A stretch of 64,000 bases of DNA from the NCBI GenBank assembly GCA_963703385.1, contig OY969816.1, forward strand, positions 1,612,001 to 1,676,000, written 5' to 3'. The stretch's first letter is position 1. The number at the start of each line of letters is the position of its first letter. This document shows, in pieces, positions 16,675 through 26,769 of the stretch. Source of the stretch: Rhodoblastus sp963703385. Its GTDB lineage: Bacteria; Pseudomonadota; Alphaproteobacteria; Rhizobiales; Beijerinckiaceae. The position numbers and the translations under genes are program-made. Under the pieces are notes generated by a model, which ran no database searches, was not told the origin of the DNA, and saw only the letters and a program-made list of their open reading frames with translations.

Positions 16675-17019
16675 TCAGCCGGCGCTCTGCGGCGCCCGCA
16701 CGTCCACCGCGCGAACCCGCTTCCAATCCAGCCCTTCGACCAGCGTCATGACTTGCGCGTAACTCAGACGAATCTCGTGGCTTCCCGCCGACGGCCAGCA
16801 GAAATGCGAGCGTTCGAGACGCTTCGCGAAAAGACAAAGACCCGACCCGTCCCACCAGACAATTTTTATTCTATCGGCTCGTTTCGCCCGGAAAACATAA
16901 AGAGAGCCGTCGAATGGATCGGCCCCGGCGTCCCGAACCAGAGAAACAAGTCCTTCTGGGCCTTTGCGAAAATCAACCGCAGCCGCCCGCAACAGCACCC
17001 GTACGCCTTGCGGGATCAT
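16675..17019 (-). CDS. tnpB: IS66 accessory protein TnpB
   Basis: A 114-residue IS66 Orf2 protein. Characteristic features are MIPQGVRVLLRAAAVDFRKG at the N-terminus, DPFDGSLYVFRAKRADRIKIVWWDGSGLCLFAKRLE in the middle, and a LSYAQVMTLVEGLDW region near the C-terminus. It is needed with TnpA and TnpC for transposition, though its biochemical role is not established. Its ATG overlaps the tnpA stop by ATGA. Confidence 0.95.
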   Translation of the reverse strand: MIPQGVRVLLRAAAVDFRKGPEGLVSLVRDAGADPFDGSLYVFRAKRADRIKIVWWDGSGLCLFAKRLERSHFCWPSAGSHEIRLSYAQVMTLVEGLDWKRVRAVDVRAPQSAG

Positions 17020-17393
17020 GCCTCGCGCACCGCGCGCAGCAGACGGCGAAGGTCGGCTTCCGGAATATCCGCGCTTACCCGCACCACTGCGCCGCCGATC
17101 TCGATCTCCACGCGCCGCATCTTGGCCGCACGCGGCTCCGCCGGCGCCTGGCGCTCGATCTTCTCCGCCCGGAGACCAGCAGCGCGACGCCAAGCGAAAA
17201 GTTGCGACGGCGTGATATCCAGCGAACGCGCCAGCGCCGAAATGTTCGTGCCCGGCTCCAGCGACGCGGCGATCGCTCGATCCTTGAAGTCGTCGGACCA
17301 GCGCCGGCGTTCGCCAACCGGCGCTCCATCGAGCCGTTCGGCTCGGACCTCTATGAACTGGTTCGTGTTGGTTCTGCGCATAGGCCTAGACAT
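17016..17393 (-). CDS. tnpA: IS66 accessory protein TnpA
   Basis: A 125-residue IS66 Orf1 protein of the IS3/IS911-type helix-turn-helix class: RRRWSDDFKDRAIAASLEPG, then a helix-turn-helix (ISALARSLDITPSQLFAWRR) at about residues 50-72. The C-terminus ends in an ADIPEADLRRLLRAVREA helix. The ATG at 17393 is used; the ATG at 17381 (MRRTNTNQ) is an alternative. Coupled to tnpB by a four-base overlap. Confidence 0.92.
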   Translation of the reverse strand: MSRPMRRTNTNQFIEVRAERLDGAPVGERRRWSDDFKDRAIAASLEPGTNISALARSLDITPSQLFAWRRAAGLRAEKIERQAPAEPRAAKMRRVEIEIGGAVVRVSADIPEADLRRLLRAVREA

Positions 17394-17469
17394 AGATGTT
17401 GCTATCCATGTCTAACCATTACCAAACACGCGCCCTGCGCCGCCAGAATGGCGCCGGGTGTACGCTTAC

Positions 17470-17477
17470 GGGCGATC
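17470..17477. repeat. Target-site duplication, right copy (IS66)
   Basis: GGGCGATC; identical to 14924-14931, bordering the right IS66 end. Confidence 0.95.
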
Positions 17478-17812
17478 TCTTCTTCGGTCAGGAACAGGAC
17501 GTCGAAATCGCCGTCGTCGAGCGCTTTGTCGTCTTCGGGCAAATCGAGGGTCTTGAACTCGAACCTCGCCTGGGGCCCAAGCGCGGCGATGGCGACGGCG
17601 CGACAAAAGTCCGGCAACAAACCCGTCCAGCCCGACGGAGTCTCGCGCGCCAAACTCGGGCGCTCAAAAGCAGCGCAGGCCAGATGGCCGCGCGTCTTGA
17701 TGACGGAAAGGCGCGTCTGCGCGAAAGCCGGCGGCGCCAAAAGGCCGGCGAGCAGGACAGAAGCGAGAATTCTGGCAAACATCGCAAGAAGCCGAAACGC
17801 CCGTTCAGTCAT
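17470..17812 (-). pseudogene. 5' fragment of IS66-split solute-binding protein gene
   Basis: Encodes the signal peptide and N-terminal lobe of a periplasmic substrate-binding protein: a hydrophobic leader to APPAFAQ near residue 31, RLSVIKTRGHLACAAF typical of the first strand of family 3 binding proteins, and SGWTGLLPDFCRAVAIAALG. The frame continues into the IS for a short distance (ARKRTPG...) and stops at 17402. The ATG lies within the stop of the upstream phosphoesterase gene (ATGACTGA), so the two were translationally coupled. No permease or ATPase gene of an ABC system is nearby. Confidence 0.85.
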
Positions 17813-19919
17813 AGCGCGACAGGGTGGACGGCAAGCTGTTGAAGCCGGGCGGCGGGGGCGCCTCGATGTGCTGGCGCCGGTCTTCCGGGACCACGCCGAT
17901 CGCCGCGCAGGCGCCGCCGGGCGCATCGCCGTAATGCGGCAGTTTATTGACCACGGCTTCCGGGATCATCGCCAGGGAAGCGGGCAGCGGCGGCCTGGTT
18001 CCTTCGAGGCGGCCGAGGTCGAAGCCGGAAAGCAGGCTCTGCGTCCCCGCCCCGGGGAGATCGCGCGGCCCCAAGAATTTCTGGTGGAAGCCCGGCGGGC
18101 CATATTGGTTGAAGTCCGGGCTGTCGCCGGCCTTGAGCGCCCGCGCCTCGTCGGGCAGTCTTGCCAGCGGCGTGCGGCCGAAAATGGCGTTGATGGTCTC
18201 GATGATGGCGTTGTGGTCGCCTTCCGCGCTCGAAACCGCGTGAGCGCGGGCGTAAGGCGAGATCAGGATCAGCGGGACGCGGGCGCCGCGCGCCTGCGGC
18301 AGCCGGTCCGGCCCATAGGCGAGGATGCGCGGCGGGACATGGTCGTAATGGCCGTCGGATTCGTCATAGGCGATGAGGATCGCGCTCTCGCTCCACAGTT
18401 TTTCATTGCCCGCGATGGCGTTGATCACCCGCGCCGCCATGGCCTCGCTGATTTGGCGGTCGGAATAGCCGGGATGGTCGTCGTCGCCCGCCTTGGAGGC
18501 GCGGATCGCGGAAAAATCGGCGGCGGTGAGCGGCGCCGGGAAATCGGGGTTCTGGATCGGCGGCGACAATCCGGCGATGTTCTCGTAGCCGCCACGAATG
18601 TAGATCACGCCGCCGTCGGGCAGCCGGCCCCTGGCGATGTCGTCGAAAAAGTCGCCGAGGCCTTTCAGATTGGCGTTCATCCGCGGGTTGTTGGCGATAT
18701 AGCCGAAATATTGCGCGCCATTGTGATGGCTGACATAGCTCCGGTGGCTCGCCGTCGGCCCAACGTCGGTCGGCTCGCGATCGTAGCCTTCCTGATACCA
18801 GCGCCAGGCTGCTGGCGCCTCGCCGCTGCGGCTGAGAAAATCGAGGTCCTGCTGAACGTCTGGCAGATCGAAGGCCTTGTTCAAGTCGGCGTCCGCGACC
18901 TTTTTCGCCGTCTCGCCGAGCAGGCTGAGCGGCAGGCTGGCGAAGGTCAGATTGGCCATGATGTGGGTCGAGGCGTAATGCTCGCGACAGCCCGCCGGCT
19001 CGCGGTCCGTGGCCGTGCGATCGAATTGCGAGCCATAGAACGGTTGCGCGTCGCTGACCATGGGCGGGGCTCGGGTCGCGCCATCGGAAAAAATCACGCC
19101 GCACACCGGGGCGACGGCAGGAAAATCCTGGCTTTTCGCGCCATGCTCCACCCATTGGCTCTCGCCCGCCTGACCGGAGAGCATGGCCACGGCATTGGGG
19201 GAAGAAGGCCCGTCCTCGGCGGCGAAAATATTATCGAAAATCGTGAAACGCGACGCCCAATACCAGAAGAAGGGGATGGTTTCGCAATCGATATGGGACA
19301 TGACCAGACGCGCGAATTGCCTGCCCTTGGCCTCGCCCTCCGGCGTCCCGTTGGCGTAGCGGCCATATTCGTCCGCCGAAAAACCGTCCATCCGGGCGAC
19401 GCCGTCCCGGCCGACATCGAGCTTCCGCGCCAGACCCTTGTGCGAATGGTCGGTGCTGTCGGCGAAACTCGCGTTCTGGCGCGGGCCGATGAGGAAAGGC
19501 TGGACGCTCACCGTCAGGCCGGTGGATTTGTCGGCATAGACTTGCGTGAAGCCGGGGGTTTCGGCCGACGCGCACGGTTTCTCGCCGTCGGAATAAAGGC
19601 CGTTGACGCCCGGAAATGTCCCGAATTCATTGTCGAAGGACTGGTTCTCGTTGAAGATAACAAAAACGAATTTGACGCGTTTTTGCAGCGCGCGAAGGGT
19701 GCGCGCCTGGGTCGTCGCGCCGTAATCGAGATCTGGGTCATTTCCGCGCGCAAAAGGCGCGACATCGCCGGTCGGATCGGGCTGCCGGCGAACCAGTTTC
19801 TGGTTCGCCTGCCCGGCGAATTCGCCGCGCCAGAGGTCGGCCGGGTCGGCGCGCGCCGGGGCCACAAGCGCCGCCAGGGCCGCGCCGCAGGCGAGGACAT
19901 TTTTCAAGCCTATCGTCAT
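17805..19919 (-). CDS. Phosphoesterase family protein (phospholipase C/acid phosphatase type)
   Basis: A 704-residue exported protein of the phosphoesterase family that includes bacterial phospholipases C and acid phosphatases. After a signal peptide (cut near residue 24, APARADP) it shows FVFVIFNENQSFDNEFGTFPG near residue 86, where the Asn-Glu-Asn and Asp residues are metal-site positions of the family. It also has DHSHKG near residue 160, ESAILIAYDESDGHYDHVPP near residue 530, and a later SSAEGDHNAIIETINAIFG. GGGGGAG precedes the ATG. It probably releases phosphate from lipid or ester substrates in the periplasm; the coupled binding-protein gene downstream is broken by IS66. Confidence 0.85.
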   Translation of the reverse strand: MTIGLKNVLACGAALAALVAPARADPADLWRGEFAGQANQKLVRRQPDPTGDVAPFARGNDPDLDYGATTQARTLRALQKRVKFVFVIFNENQSFDNEFGTFPGVNGLYSDGEKPCASAETPGFTQVYADKSTGLTVSVQPFLIGPRQNASFADSTDHSHKGLARKLDVGRDGVARMDGFSADEYGRYANGTPEGEAKGRQFARLVMSHIDCETIPFFWYWASRFTIFDNIFAAEDGPSSPNAVAMLSGQAGESQWVEHGAKSQDFPAVAPVCGVIFSDGATRAPPMVSDAQPFYGSQFDRTATDREPAGCREHYASTHIMANLTFASLPLSLLGETAKKVADADLNKAFDLPDVQQDLDFLSRSGEAPAAWRWYQEGYDREPTDVGPTASHRSYVSHHNGAQYFGYIANNPRMNANLKGLGDFFDDIARGRLPDGGVIYIRGGYENIAGLSPPIQNPDFPAPLTAADFSAIRASKAGDDDHPGYSDRQISEAMAARVINAIAGNEKLWSESAILIAYDESDGHYDHVPPRILAYGPDRLPQARGARVPLILISPYARAHAVSSAEGDHNAIIETINAIFGRTPLARLPDEARALKAGDSPDFNQYGPPGFHQKFLGPRDLPGAGTQSLLSGFDLGRLEGTRPPLPASLAMIPEAVVNKLPHYGDAPGGACAAIGVVPEDRRQHIEAPPPPGFNSLPSTLSRYD

Positions 19920-19952
19920 GCGCGGCTCCCCCGGTCCGGCCAGATGACGGCC

Positions 19953-20339
19953 TCAATAAGAAGCGTAGCTTTTCTCTTCAACAATTTTGCTGCCGGTGAC
20001 GAGATTGATCCGGCGCTTGAGTTCGGCGCGGAGGTCGTTGGTCTGGTATACGGCGCGCGCGAGGGCGATGAATTCGGAGCCGAAATCGCCGGCCCGCTCC
20101 TTGTCCCTGATCTCGTCCTCGATGCGCCAGAGTTCGCGATTGACCGCTTCGAGCTCGCCGCGCAGCCGCGCGATTTCGATGTCGGGCGCGATCGCGCCGT
20201 CGAGTGTTTGGGCGAGGGAGTCATATTCGCGCTGGATATTGGCGCGTTTCGTCGGGTCCTGGATGTGATCGAGCTTGATCTGAAGAATCGTGATCTTGTC
20301 GATCAACTCTCCGGCCGAGATTTCGGCGACAAGTTTCAT
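19953..20339 (-). CDS. DUF6165 family protein
   Basis: A 128-residue soluble protein with heptad-like Leu/Ile patterns suggesting a helical hairpin: MKLVAEISAGELIDKITILQIKLDHI, then EIARLRGELEAVNRELWRIEDEIRDKE, and a C-terminal TNDLRAELKRRINLVTGS. This pattern matches a small uncharacterised family, often found near glycan or capsule genes, now called DUF6165. The start ATG at 20339 begins the conserved region. It lies 30 bp beyond the phosphoesterase start on the same strand, so they may be cotranscribed. Function unknown. Confidence 0.7.
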   Translation of the reverse strand: MKLVAEISAGELIDKITILQIKLDHIQDPTKRANIQREYDSLAQTLDGAIAPDIEIARLRGELEAVNRELWRIEDEIRDKERAGDFGSEFIALARAVYQTNDLRAELKRRINLVTGSKIVEEKSYASY

Positions 20340-20487
20340 CCGGTCCGCCTCCGCTTGCTGCTGCAATCCTGTTCTTTCTGTACAGCGTCCGAAGATTGCC
20401 CGAAACCTTTGGTCGCAATCGGCGCGCCCCATCCTGCCCCGGCGCCGATCTGAAGACCAGCTGGCCAAAATTTCCGCGCCGGCCGGA

Positions 20488-21426
20488 TCAAAACCCGAAG
20501 GTCGGAATTTTCGGCAGCAGTTTGGACCGTCCGTCGATCACGAAATCGCGGAATTTTCGCGCCGCGTTGCTCATTTCGCGATCCGGGCGATGGAGCAGGA
20601 ACCATTGCCGCACCAGCGGCAGGCCGGCGACCTGAAGCGTGGTCAGGTGGCCGTCGGCGATTTCGGTCAGGCAGGTGTGGGCGGAGATGAGGGCGATCCC
20701 CAGCCCTGCCATCACCGCTTGCTTGATCGTCTCGTTGGTTCCCATTTCGACGACCTCGAACACCCGCCCGCCGCCGATGCGCTCGAGAAAGCGCTCCATG
20801 AGGATACGCGTGCCCGAACCTTCCTCGCGGGCGAGGAAGCGCTCTTGCAGCAGGTCCTCGGCGAGAATGTCGGGATCGCCGGCGAGGCGATGATCGGGCG
20901 GCGCGATCAGGACATAGGGATGGTCGCCGAGCGTGACCGCTTCGACCTCGATATGCGCCGGCGGGCGTCCCATGATGGTCAGGTCGAATTCGTTGCGCTC
21001 GAGCCCCTGCGATATTTCGCCGCGGTTGCCGACGGCCAGGGTCACCCGCACGCCCGGCGACGCGCGCTGAAAGGCGGCGACGATCGAGGGGGCGAGATAT
21101 TTCGCGGTGCTCTCCACGCCGAAGACGACCGAGCCCGAGGCGCCGGCCTTGAGGGCGGCGATCCGCTCCCCGACCCGCACCGTCATCCGCTCGAAATCCT
21201 GCGCCAACCCAACCAGTTCTAGGCCGATCTCGGTCGGCGTGAACGGCCCGGCGCTCGAACGGCGGAACAAGGGCGCGCCGATCAGCTCCTCCAGGGACTT
21301 CAACTGGACGCTGATCGCGGGGGGAGTCACGTGGAGAACGGCCGCCGCGCCGCTGACGGAGCCGCGCTCCACGGTGGCGGCGATGACGCGCAATTGTTTC
21401 CGGGTGAGGGCCTTGAGATCGATCAT
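20488..21426 (-). CDS. cbbR: LysR-type regulator of the cbb operon
   Basis: A 312-residue LysR-family protein. The N-terminal winged helix-turn-helix (QLRVIAATVERGSVSGAAAVLHVTPPAISVQLKSLEE, residues 11-47) is followed by the co-inducer domain, with the CbbR-like TLGDHPYVLIAPPDHRLAG and FLAREEGSGTR motifs. It is transcribed divergently from cbbF with about 105 bp between the starts, the classic CbbR arrangement. It activates Calvin cycle genes in response to metabolites such as RuBP or NADPH in characterised relatives. A TTA-N7-TAA motif lies directly before its start. Confidence 0.93.
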   Translation of the reverse strand: MIDLKALTRKQLRVIAATVERGSVSGAAAVLHVTPPAISVQLKSLEELIGAPLFRRSSAGPFTPTEIGLELVGLAQDFERMTVRVGERIAALKAGASGSVVFGVESTAKYLAPSIVAAFQRASPGVRVTLAVGNRGEISQGLERNEFDLTIMGRPPAHIEVEAVTLGDHPYVLIAPPDHRLAGDPDILAEDLLQERFLAREEGSGTRILMERFLERIGGGRVFEVVEMGTNETIKQAVMAGLGIALISAHTCLTEIADGHLTTLQVAGLPLVRQWFLLHRPDREMSNAARKFRDFVIDGRSKLLPKIPTFGF

Positions 21427-21439
21427 TTAGATAAACTAA
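21427..21439. promoter_or_regulatory. Candidate CbbR-binding motif (TNA-N7-TNA)
   Basis: TTA-GATAAAC-TAA at 21427-21439 fits the TNA-N7-TNA half of CbbR sites. It abuts the cbbR start codon in the 105-bp cbbR-cbbF intergenic region, consistent with autoregulation. A looser T-N11-A element (TCATAAAGTCGTA) lies about 45 bp closer to cbbF. The rest of the interval is AT-rich with a T7 run. Confidence 0.5.
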
Positions 21440-21531
21440 CAGGCCGTTGCATTTTTTTAAATTTCTTTTTGGTCATAAAGTCGTAAAGAGTCCACGCAGC
21501 CGGTGGACAACAGCTGGCGCGGAGGATGCCC

Positions 21532-22599
21532 ATGACAAATTCCCAAACGCCGGCGGCTTCCGCCGGGAGCGAGAGCCTTGATGCGTATCTCAAGACCTGG
21601 GCCGCCGCGGGCGAAGGGCGCCAGGGTCTCGCCAAGACCATCGCCGGTCTGGCCGGCGCGGGCGTCGCGCTTTCGCAAATCATCGCCGGCGGCCCCCTGA
21701 GCGGCGCGCTCGGCTCCGAAATCGGCGGCCGAAGCGCCGGCGGCCACCAGCAGCGCCAGCTCGACGCCATCGCCGACCGCCTGATCGTCGACGCCTTGCG
21801 CAAGACGCCGACCGCCTATTACGCTTCCGAAGAGGAAGAGGCGATCCTCACCCTCGATCCGGCGGGCGAATTCGCGGTCGCCTGCGACCCGCTCGACGGC
21901 GCGTCGAACATCGACTGCAATATGCCGATCGCCACGATTTTCGGCATCTTCCGCGCCACGCCCAATGACGCCACCGCCTCGTTCTTCCGCAAGGGCGAGG
22001 AGCAGGTCGCGGCCGGCTATGTGATCTACGGCGCTCAGACCGCCCTCTTGCTCACGCTCGGCGAGGGCGTCGCGCAATTCACCCTCGATCATTCGAGCCG
22101 GCGCTTCATGCTCGTTTCGCCCAATGTCCGCATTGCCCCCGCGACGCGCGAATATGCGATCAACGCCTCCAACTATCGTCACTGGCCTGACCAGATCCGC
22201 AGCTTCATCGACGATTGCGTCGAGGGCGAGAGCGGCCCGCACGGCAAGGATTTCAACATGCATTGGCTGGCCTGCACGGTCGCCGAGGCTCATCGCATTT
22301 TTTCGCGCGGCGGTGTCTTCCTTTATCCCGGCGATGATCGTCCGGGCTTCCAGCAGGGCCGTCTGCATCTGCTCTACGAGGCCTTCCCGATCGCCATGCT
22401 GGCCGAGCAGGCGGGCGGCGCCGCCACTGACGGCATGGACCGCATCCTGGCCAAAAAGCTGGAGAAGGTGCATCAGCGCACGTCCCTGATCTTCGGCTCG
22501 GCCGAGAAGGTCGCGCGCGTCGCCAAATATTATGCCGAGACCGATCTCAACCGCGCTCAATCCCCGCTGTTCGGCGAACGCGGCCTGTTCCACAACTGA
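21532..22599 (+). CDS. cbbF: Fructose-1,6-bisphosphatase, class I
   Basis: A 355-residue enzyme that dephosphorylates fructose-1,6-bisphosphate and, in Calvin cycle versions, probably sedoheptulose-1,7-bisphosphate. The metal/phosphate motif CDPLDGASNIDCN is at about residues 119-131, preceded by the EEEEAILTL acidic cluster. The C-terminal substrate region holds GGVFLYPGDDRPG and YEAFPIAMLAEQAGG. The ATG at 21532 has GGAGG six bases upstream; the ATG at 21526 directly abuts that site and is unlikely. First gene of the cbb operon. Confidence 0.96.
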   Translation: MTNSQTPAASAGSESLDAYLKTWAAAGEGRQGLAKTIAGLAGAGVALSQIIAGGPLSGALGSEIGGRSAGGHQQRQLDAIADRLIVDALRKTPTAYYASEEEEAILTLDPAGEFAVACDPLDGASNIDCNMPIATIFGIFRATPNDATASFFRKGEEQVAAGYVIYGAQTALLLTLGEGVAQFTLDHSSRRFMLVSPNVRIAPATREYAINASNYRHWPDQIRSFIDDCVEGESGPHGKDFNMHWLACTVAEAHRIFSRGGVFLYPGDDRPGFQQGRLHLLYEAFPIAMLAEQAGGAATDGMDRILAKKLEKVHQRTSLIFGSAEKVARVAKYYAETDLNRAQSPLFGERGLFHN

Positions 22600-22611
22600 G
22601 GACTGACAAGA

Positions 22612-23487
22612 ATGTCCATCAAGCATCCCATCGTTTCCGTCATCGGCTCCTCGGGCGCGGGCACCAGCACCGTCAAGTTCACCTTCGACCAGATCTTCCG
22701 CCGCGAGGGCATCGTCGCGTCCTCGATCGAGGGCGACGCCTTCCACCGCTACGACCGCGCCGACATGAAGGCCGCGATGTCGAAGCACCACGCCGAGGGC
22801 GATCACAACTTCAGCCATTTCTCGGAGGAGGCCAACCTGCTCGCCGAGCTGGAAAGCTCGTTCAAGACCTATGCCGAAACCGGCAGGTGCCTGTCGCGCA
22901 CCTATGTCCATGACTCCGAGGAAGCCGAACGCCATGGCGTTCCGCCAGGCCGCTTCACCGACTGGCGCGAGATCGGCGAAGGCTCGGACGTGCTGTTCTA
23001 CGAAGGCCTGCATGGCGCGGTGAAGACCGACAAGATCAACGTCGCCGGCCATCCCGATCTCAAGATCGGCGTCGTGCCGGTGGTCAATCTCGAATGGATC
23101 CAGAAGATCCATCGCGATCGCTCGCAGCGCGGCTATTCGACGGAAGCGGTCACCGACACCATCCTGCGCCGCATGCATTCCTATGTGCATGTGATCTGCC
23201 CGCAGTTCACCCAGACCGACATCAACTTCCAGCGCGTCCCGGTGGTGGACACCTCCAACCCCTTCATCGCGCGCTGGATCCCGACCGCCGGCGAATCCCT
23301 GGTCGTGATCCGCTTCACCAATCCGCGCGGCATCGACTTCCCCTATCTGGTGTCGATGATCAACAACAGCTGGATGAGCCGCGCCAACTCCATCGTCATC
23401 CCCGGCGACAAGCTGGACCTGGCGATGCAGCTCATCCTGACGCCGATGATCCTGCGCATTCACGAGCGCAGCCGTCGCGCCAAGTAA
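22612..23487 (+). CDS. cbbP: Phosphoribulokinase
   Basis: A 291-residue proteobacterial-type PRK that makes ribulose-1,5-bisphosphate from ribulose-5-phosphate and ATP. The P-loop GSSGAGTSTVK is at residues 11-21. EGDAFHRYDR near residue 40 holds the catalytic Asp, and the DVLFYEGLHGAV Walker B-like segment is near residue 125. The length and the absence of the Cys pair found in plant PRK fit the octameric bacterial class allosterically activated by NADH. Follows cbbF by 12 bp. Confidence 0.97.
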   Translation: MSIKHPIVSVIGSSGAGTSTVKFTFDQIFRREGIVASSIEGDAFHRYDRADMKAAMSKHHAEGDHNFSHFSEEANLLAELESSFKTYAETGRCLSRTYVHDSEEAERHGVPPGRFTDWREIGEGSDVLFYEGLHGAVKTDKINVAGHPDLKIGVVPVVNLEWIQKIHRDRSQRGYSTEAVTDTILRRMHSYVHVICPQFTQTDINFQRVPVVDTSNPFIARWIPTAGESLVVIRFTNPRGIDFPYLVSMINNSWMSRANSIVIPGDKLDLAMQLILTPMILRIHERSRRAK

Positions 23488-23558
23488 TCACGCAAGCAGT
23501 AATTCCTCAAAACCGAAATCCACGATACGTCATTCCTCAAGACTAAGGACACTTCGCG

Positions 23559-25568
<2,010 letters not shown>

Positions 25569-25579
25569 GGAGTGACGTC

Positions 25580-26659
25580 ATGGCCCGTATCACGCTCAGG
25601 CAAATGCTGGACCACGCCGCCGAACACGGCTACGGCGTGCCCGCTTTCAACGTGAACAATATGGAACAGGCTCTCGCCATCATGGAGGCGGCCCGCGCGG
25701 TCAACGCGCCGGCCATCATCCAGGCGAGCCGCGGCGCCCGCGCCTATGCCGGCGACATCATGTTCGCCAAGATGATGGAAGCCCTTGAGGCGATGTATCC
25801 GGAGATTCCGCTTTGCATCCATCAAGACCATGGCGAGCGCGTCTCGACCTGCCTCTCGGCGATCCAGAACGGTTTTACCAGCGTGATGATGGACGGCTCG
25901 CTCAAGGAAGACGGCAAGACGCCGTCGACCTATGAGTACAATGTCGCCATCACCTCCGAAGTCGCGCGCCTCGCCCATATGGTCGGCGCCTCGGTCGAAG
26001 GCGAACTGGGCTGCCTCGGCTCGCTCGAAACCGGCCACGGCGAAGCCGAGGACGGCCACGGTTTTGAGGGCAAGCTCGACCACAAGGACCTGCTGACCGA
26101 TCCCGACGAAGCCATGGCTTTCGTCGCCGCCACCAAGGTGGACGCGCTCGCCGTCGCCATCGGCACGTCGCACGGCGCCTACAAGTTCACCAAGAAGCCG
26201 ACCAGCGACGTGCTGGCCATCAGCCGCATCGCCGAGATCCACGCCAAGCTGCCCAACACCCATCTGGTGATGCACGGCTCCTCCTCGGTGCCGGAGGAAT
26301 ATCGCCACTTGTTCAACGAGAACGGCGGCGAGATGCGCGAGACCTATGGCGTGCCGGTCGAAGAGATCGTGCGCGGCATCAAATATGGCGTGCGCAAGGT
26401 GAATATCGACACCGACCTGCGTCTGGCCGCCACGGCCGAGTTCCGCCGCGTCGCCAACAAGAACAAGTCGGAATTCGACCCGCGAAAATTCCTCAAGCCG
26501 GCGATGGACGCCATGAGCAAGGTCTGCCACGACCGCTTCGAGGCCTTCGGCTGCGCCGGCAAGGCCCAGCTCATCAAGGTCAAGCCGATGAGCGAAATGG
26601 CCAAGCTCTACGCCAGCGGCGCGCTCGACCCGGTGATCCCGGCCCGGTCGGCGGCCTGA
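25580..26659 (+). CDS. cbbA: Fructose-bisphosphate aldolase, class II (Calvin cycle subtype)
   Basis: A 359-residue zinc aldolase that condenses triose phosphates to fructose-1,6-bisphosphate and, with erythrose-4-phosphate, sedoheptulose bisphosphate. Catalytic Asp and zinc His are in CIHQDHGE near residue 82; GELGCLGSLETGHGE and the HGAYKFTK region carry further zinc ligands; VRKVNIDTDLRLA near residue 275 is a phosphate-binding segment. The ATG at 25580 has AAGGAG upstream; the open frame extends further 5' only inside cbbT. A strong terminator-like hairpin follows before cbbM. Confidence 0.96.
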   Translation: MARITLRQMLDHAAEHGYGVPAFNVNNMEQALAIMEAARAVNAPAIIQASRGARAYAGDIMFAKMMEALEAMYPEIPLCIHQDHGERVSTCLSAIQNGFTSVMMDGSLKEDGKTPSTYEYNVAITSEVARLAHMVGASVEGELGCLGSLETGHGEAEDGHGFEGKLDHKDLLTDPDEAMAFVAATKVDALAVAIGTSHGAYKFTKKPTSDVLAISRIAEIHAKLPNTHLVMHGSSSVPEEYRHLFNENGGEMRETYGVPVEEIVRGIKYGVRKVNIDTDLRLAATAEFRRVANKNKSEFDPRKFLKPAMDAMSKVCHDRFEAFGCAGKAQLIKVKPMSEMAKLYASGALDPVIPARSAA

Positions 26660-26667
26660 TTTCTCAA

Positions 26668-26698
26668 GCCGGCGCCATTCGCGCGGCGCCGGCTTTTT
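26668..26698 (+). terminator. Hairpin plus T-run between cbbA and cbbM
   Basis: A perfect 9-bp stem, GCCGGCGCC at 26668-26676 with GGCGCCGGC at 26685-26693, with an 8-base loop, then TTTTTC. It is located 9 bp after the cbbA stop and 72 bp before the cbbM start. It would end or attenuate transcription inside the cbb cluster, leaving cbbM either with a partial read-through supply or its own promoter. Confidence 0.8.
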
Positions 26699-26769
26699 CA
26701 AAACGACCGTCCGGGCAGACGGAAAAAATCAACCACGCCAAAGACAAACCACGCCAAGGAAAACGAAAA

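Larger units (their letters stand above)
14932..17469 (-). mobile_element. IS66-family insertion sequence, complete, 2538 bp
   Basis: Ends begin GTAAGCG, as is typical of IS66. The left end GTAAGCGTCCATCCGGCGCC and the reverse complement of the right end GTAAGCGTACACCCGGCGCC differ at two of 20 positions, and the match continues a few bases further. It is flanked by an 8-bp direct repeat (GGGCGATC), the usual IS66 duplication length. It holds the three-gene set tnpA-tnpB-tnpC, all intact and overlapping in IS66 fashion. Confidence 0.96.

Noticed and set aside
16914..20453. Very long forward open frame (1179 codons) opposite the phosphoesterase and IS66 tnpA/tnpB
   Set aside because: It crosses the IS66 border, is low in complexity and lacks any domain; it is a high-GC3 antisense shadow.
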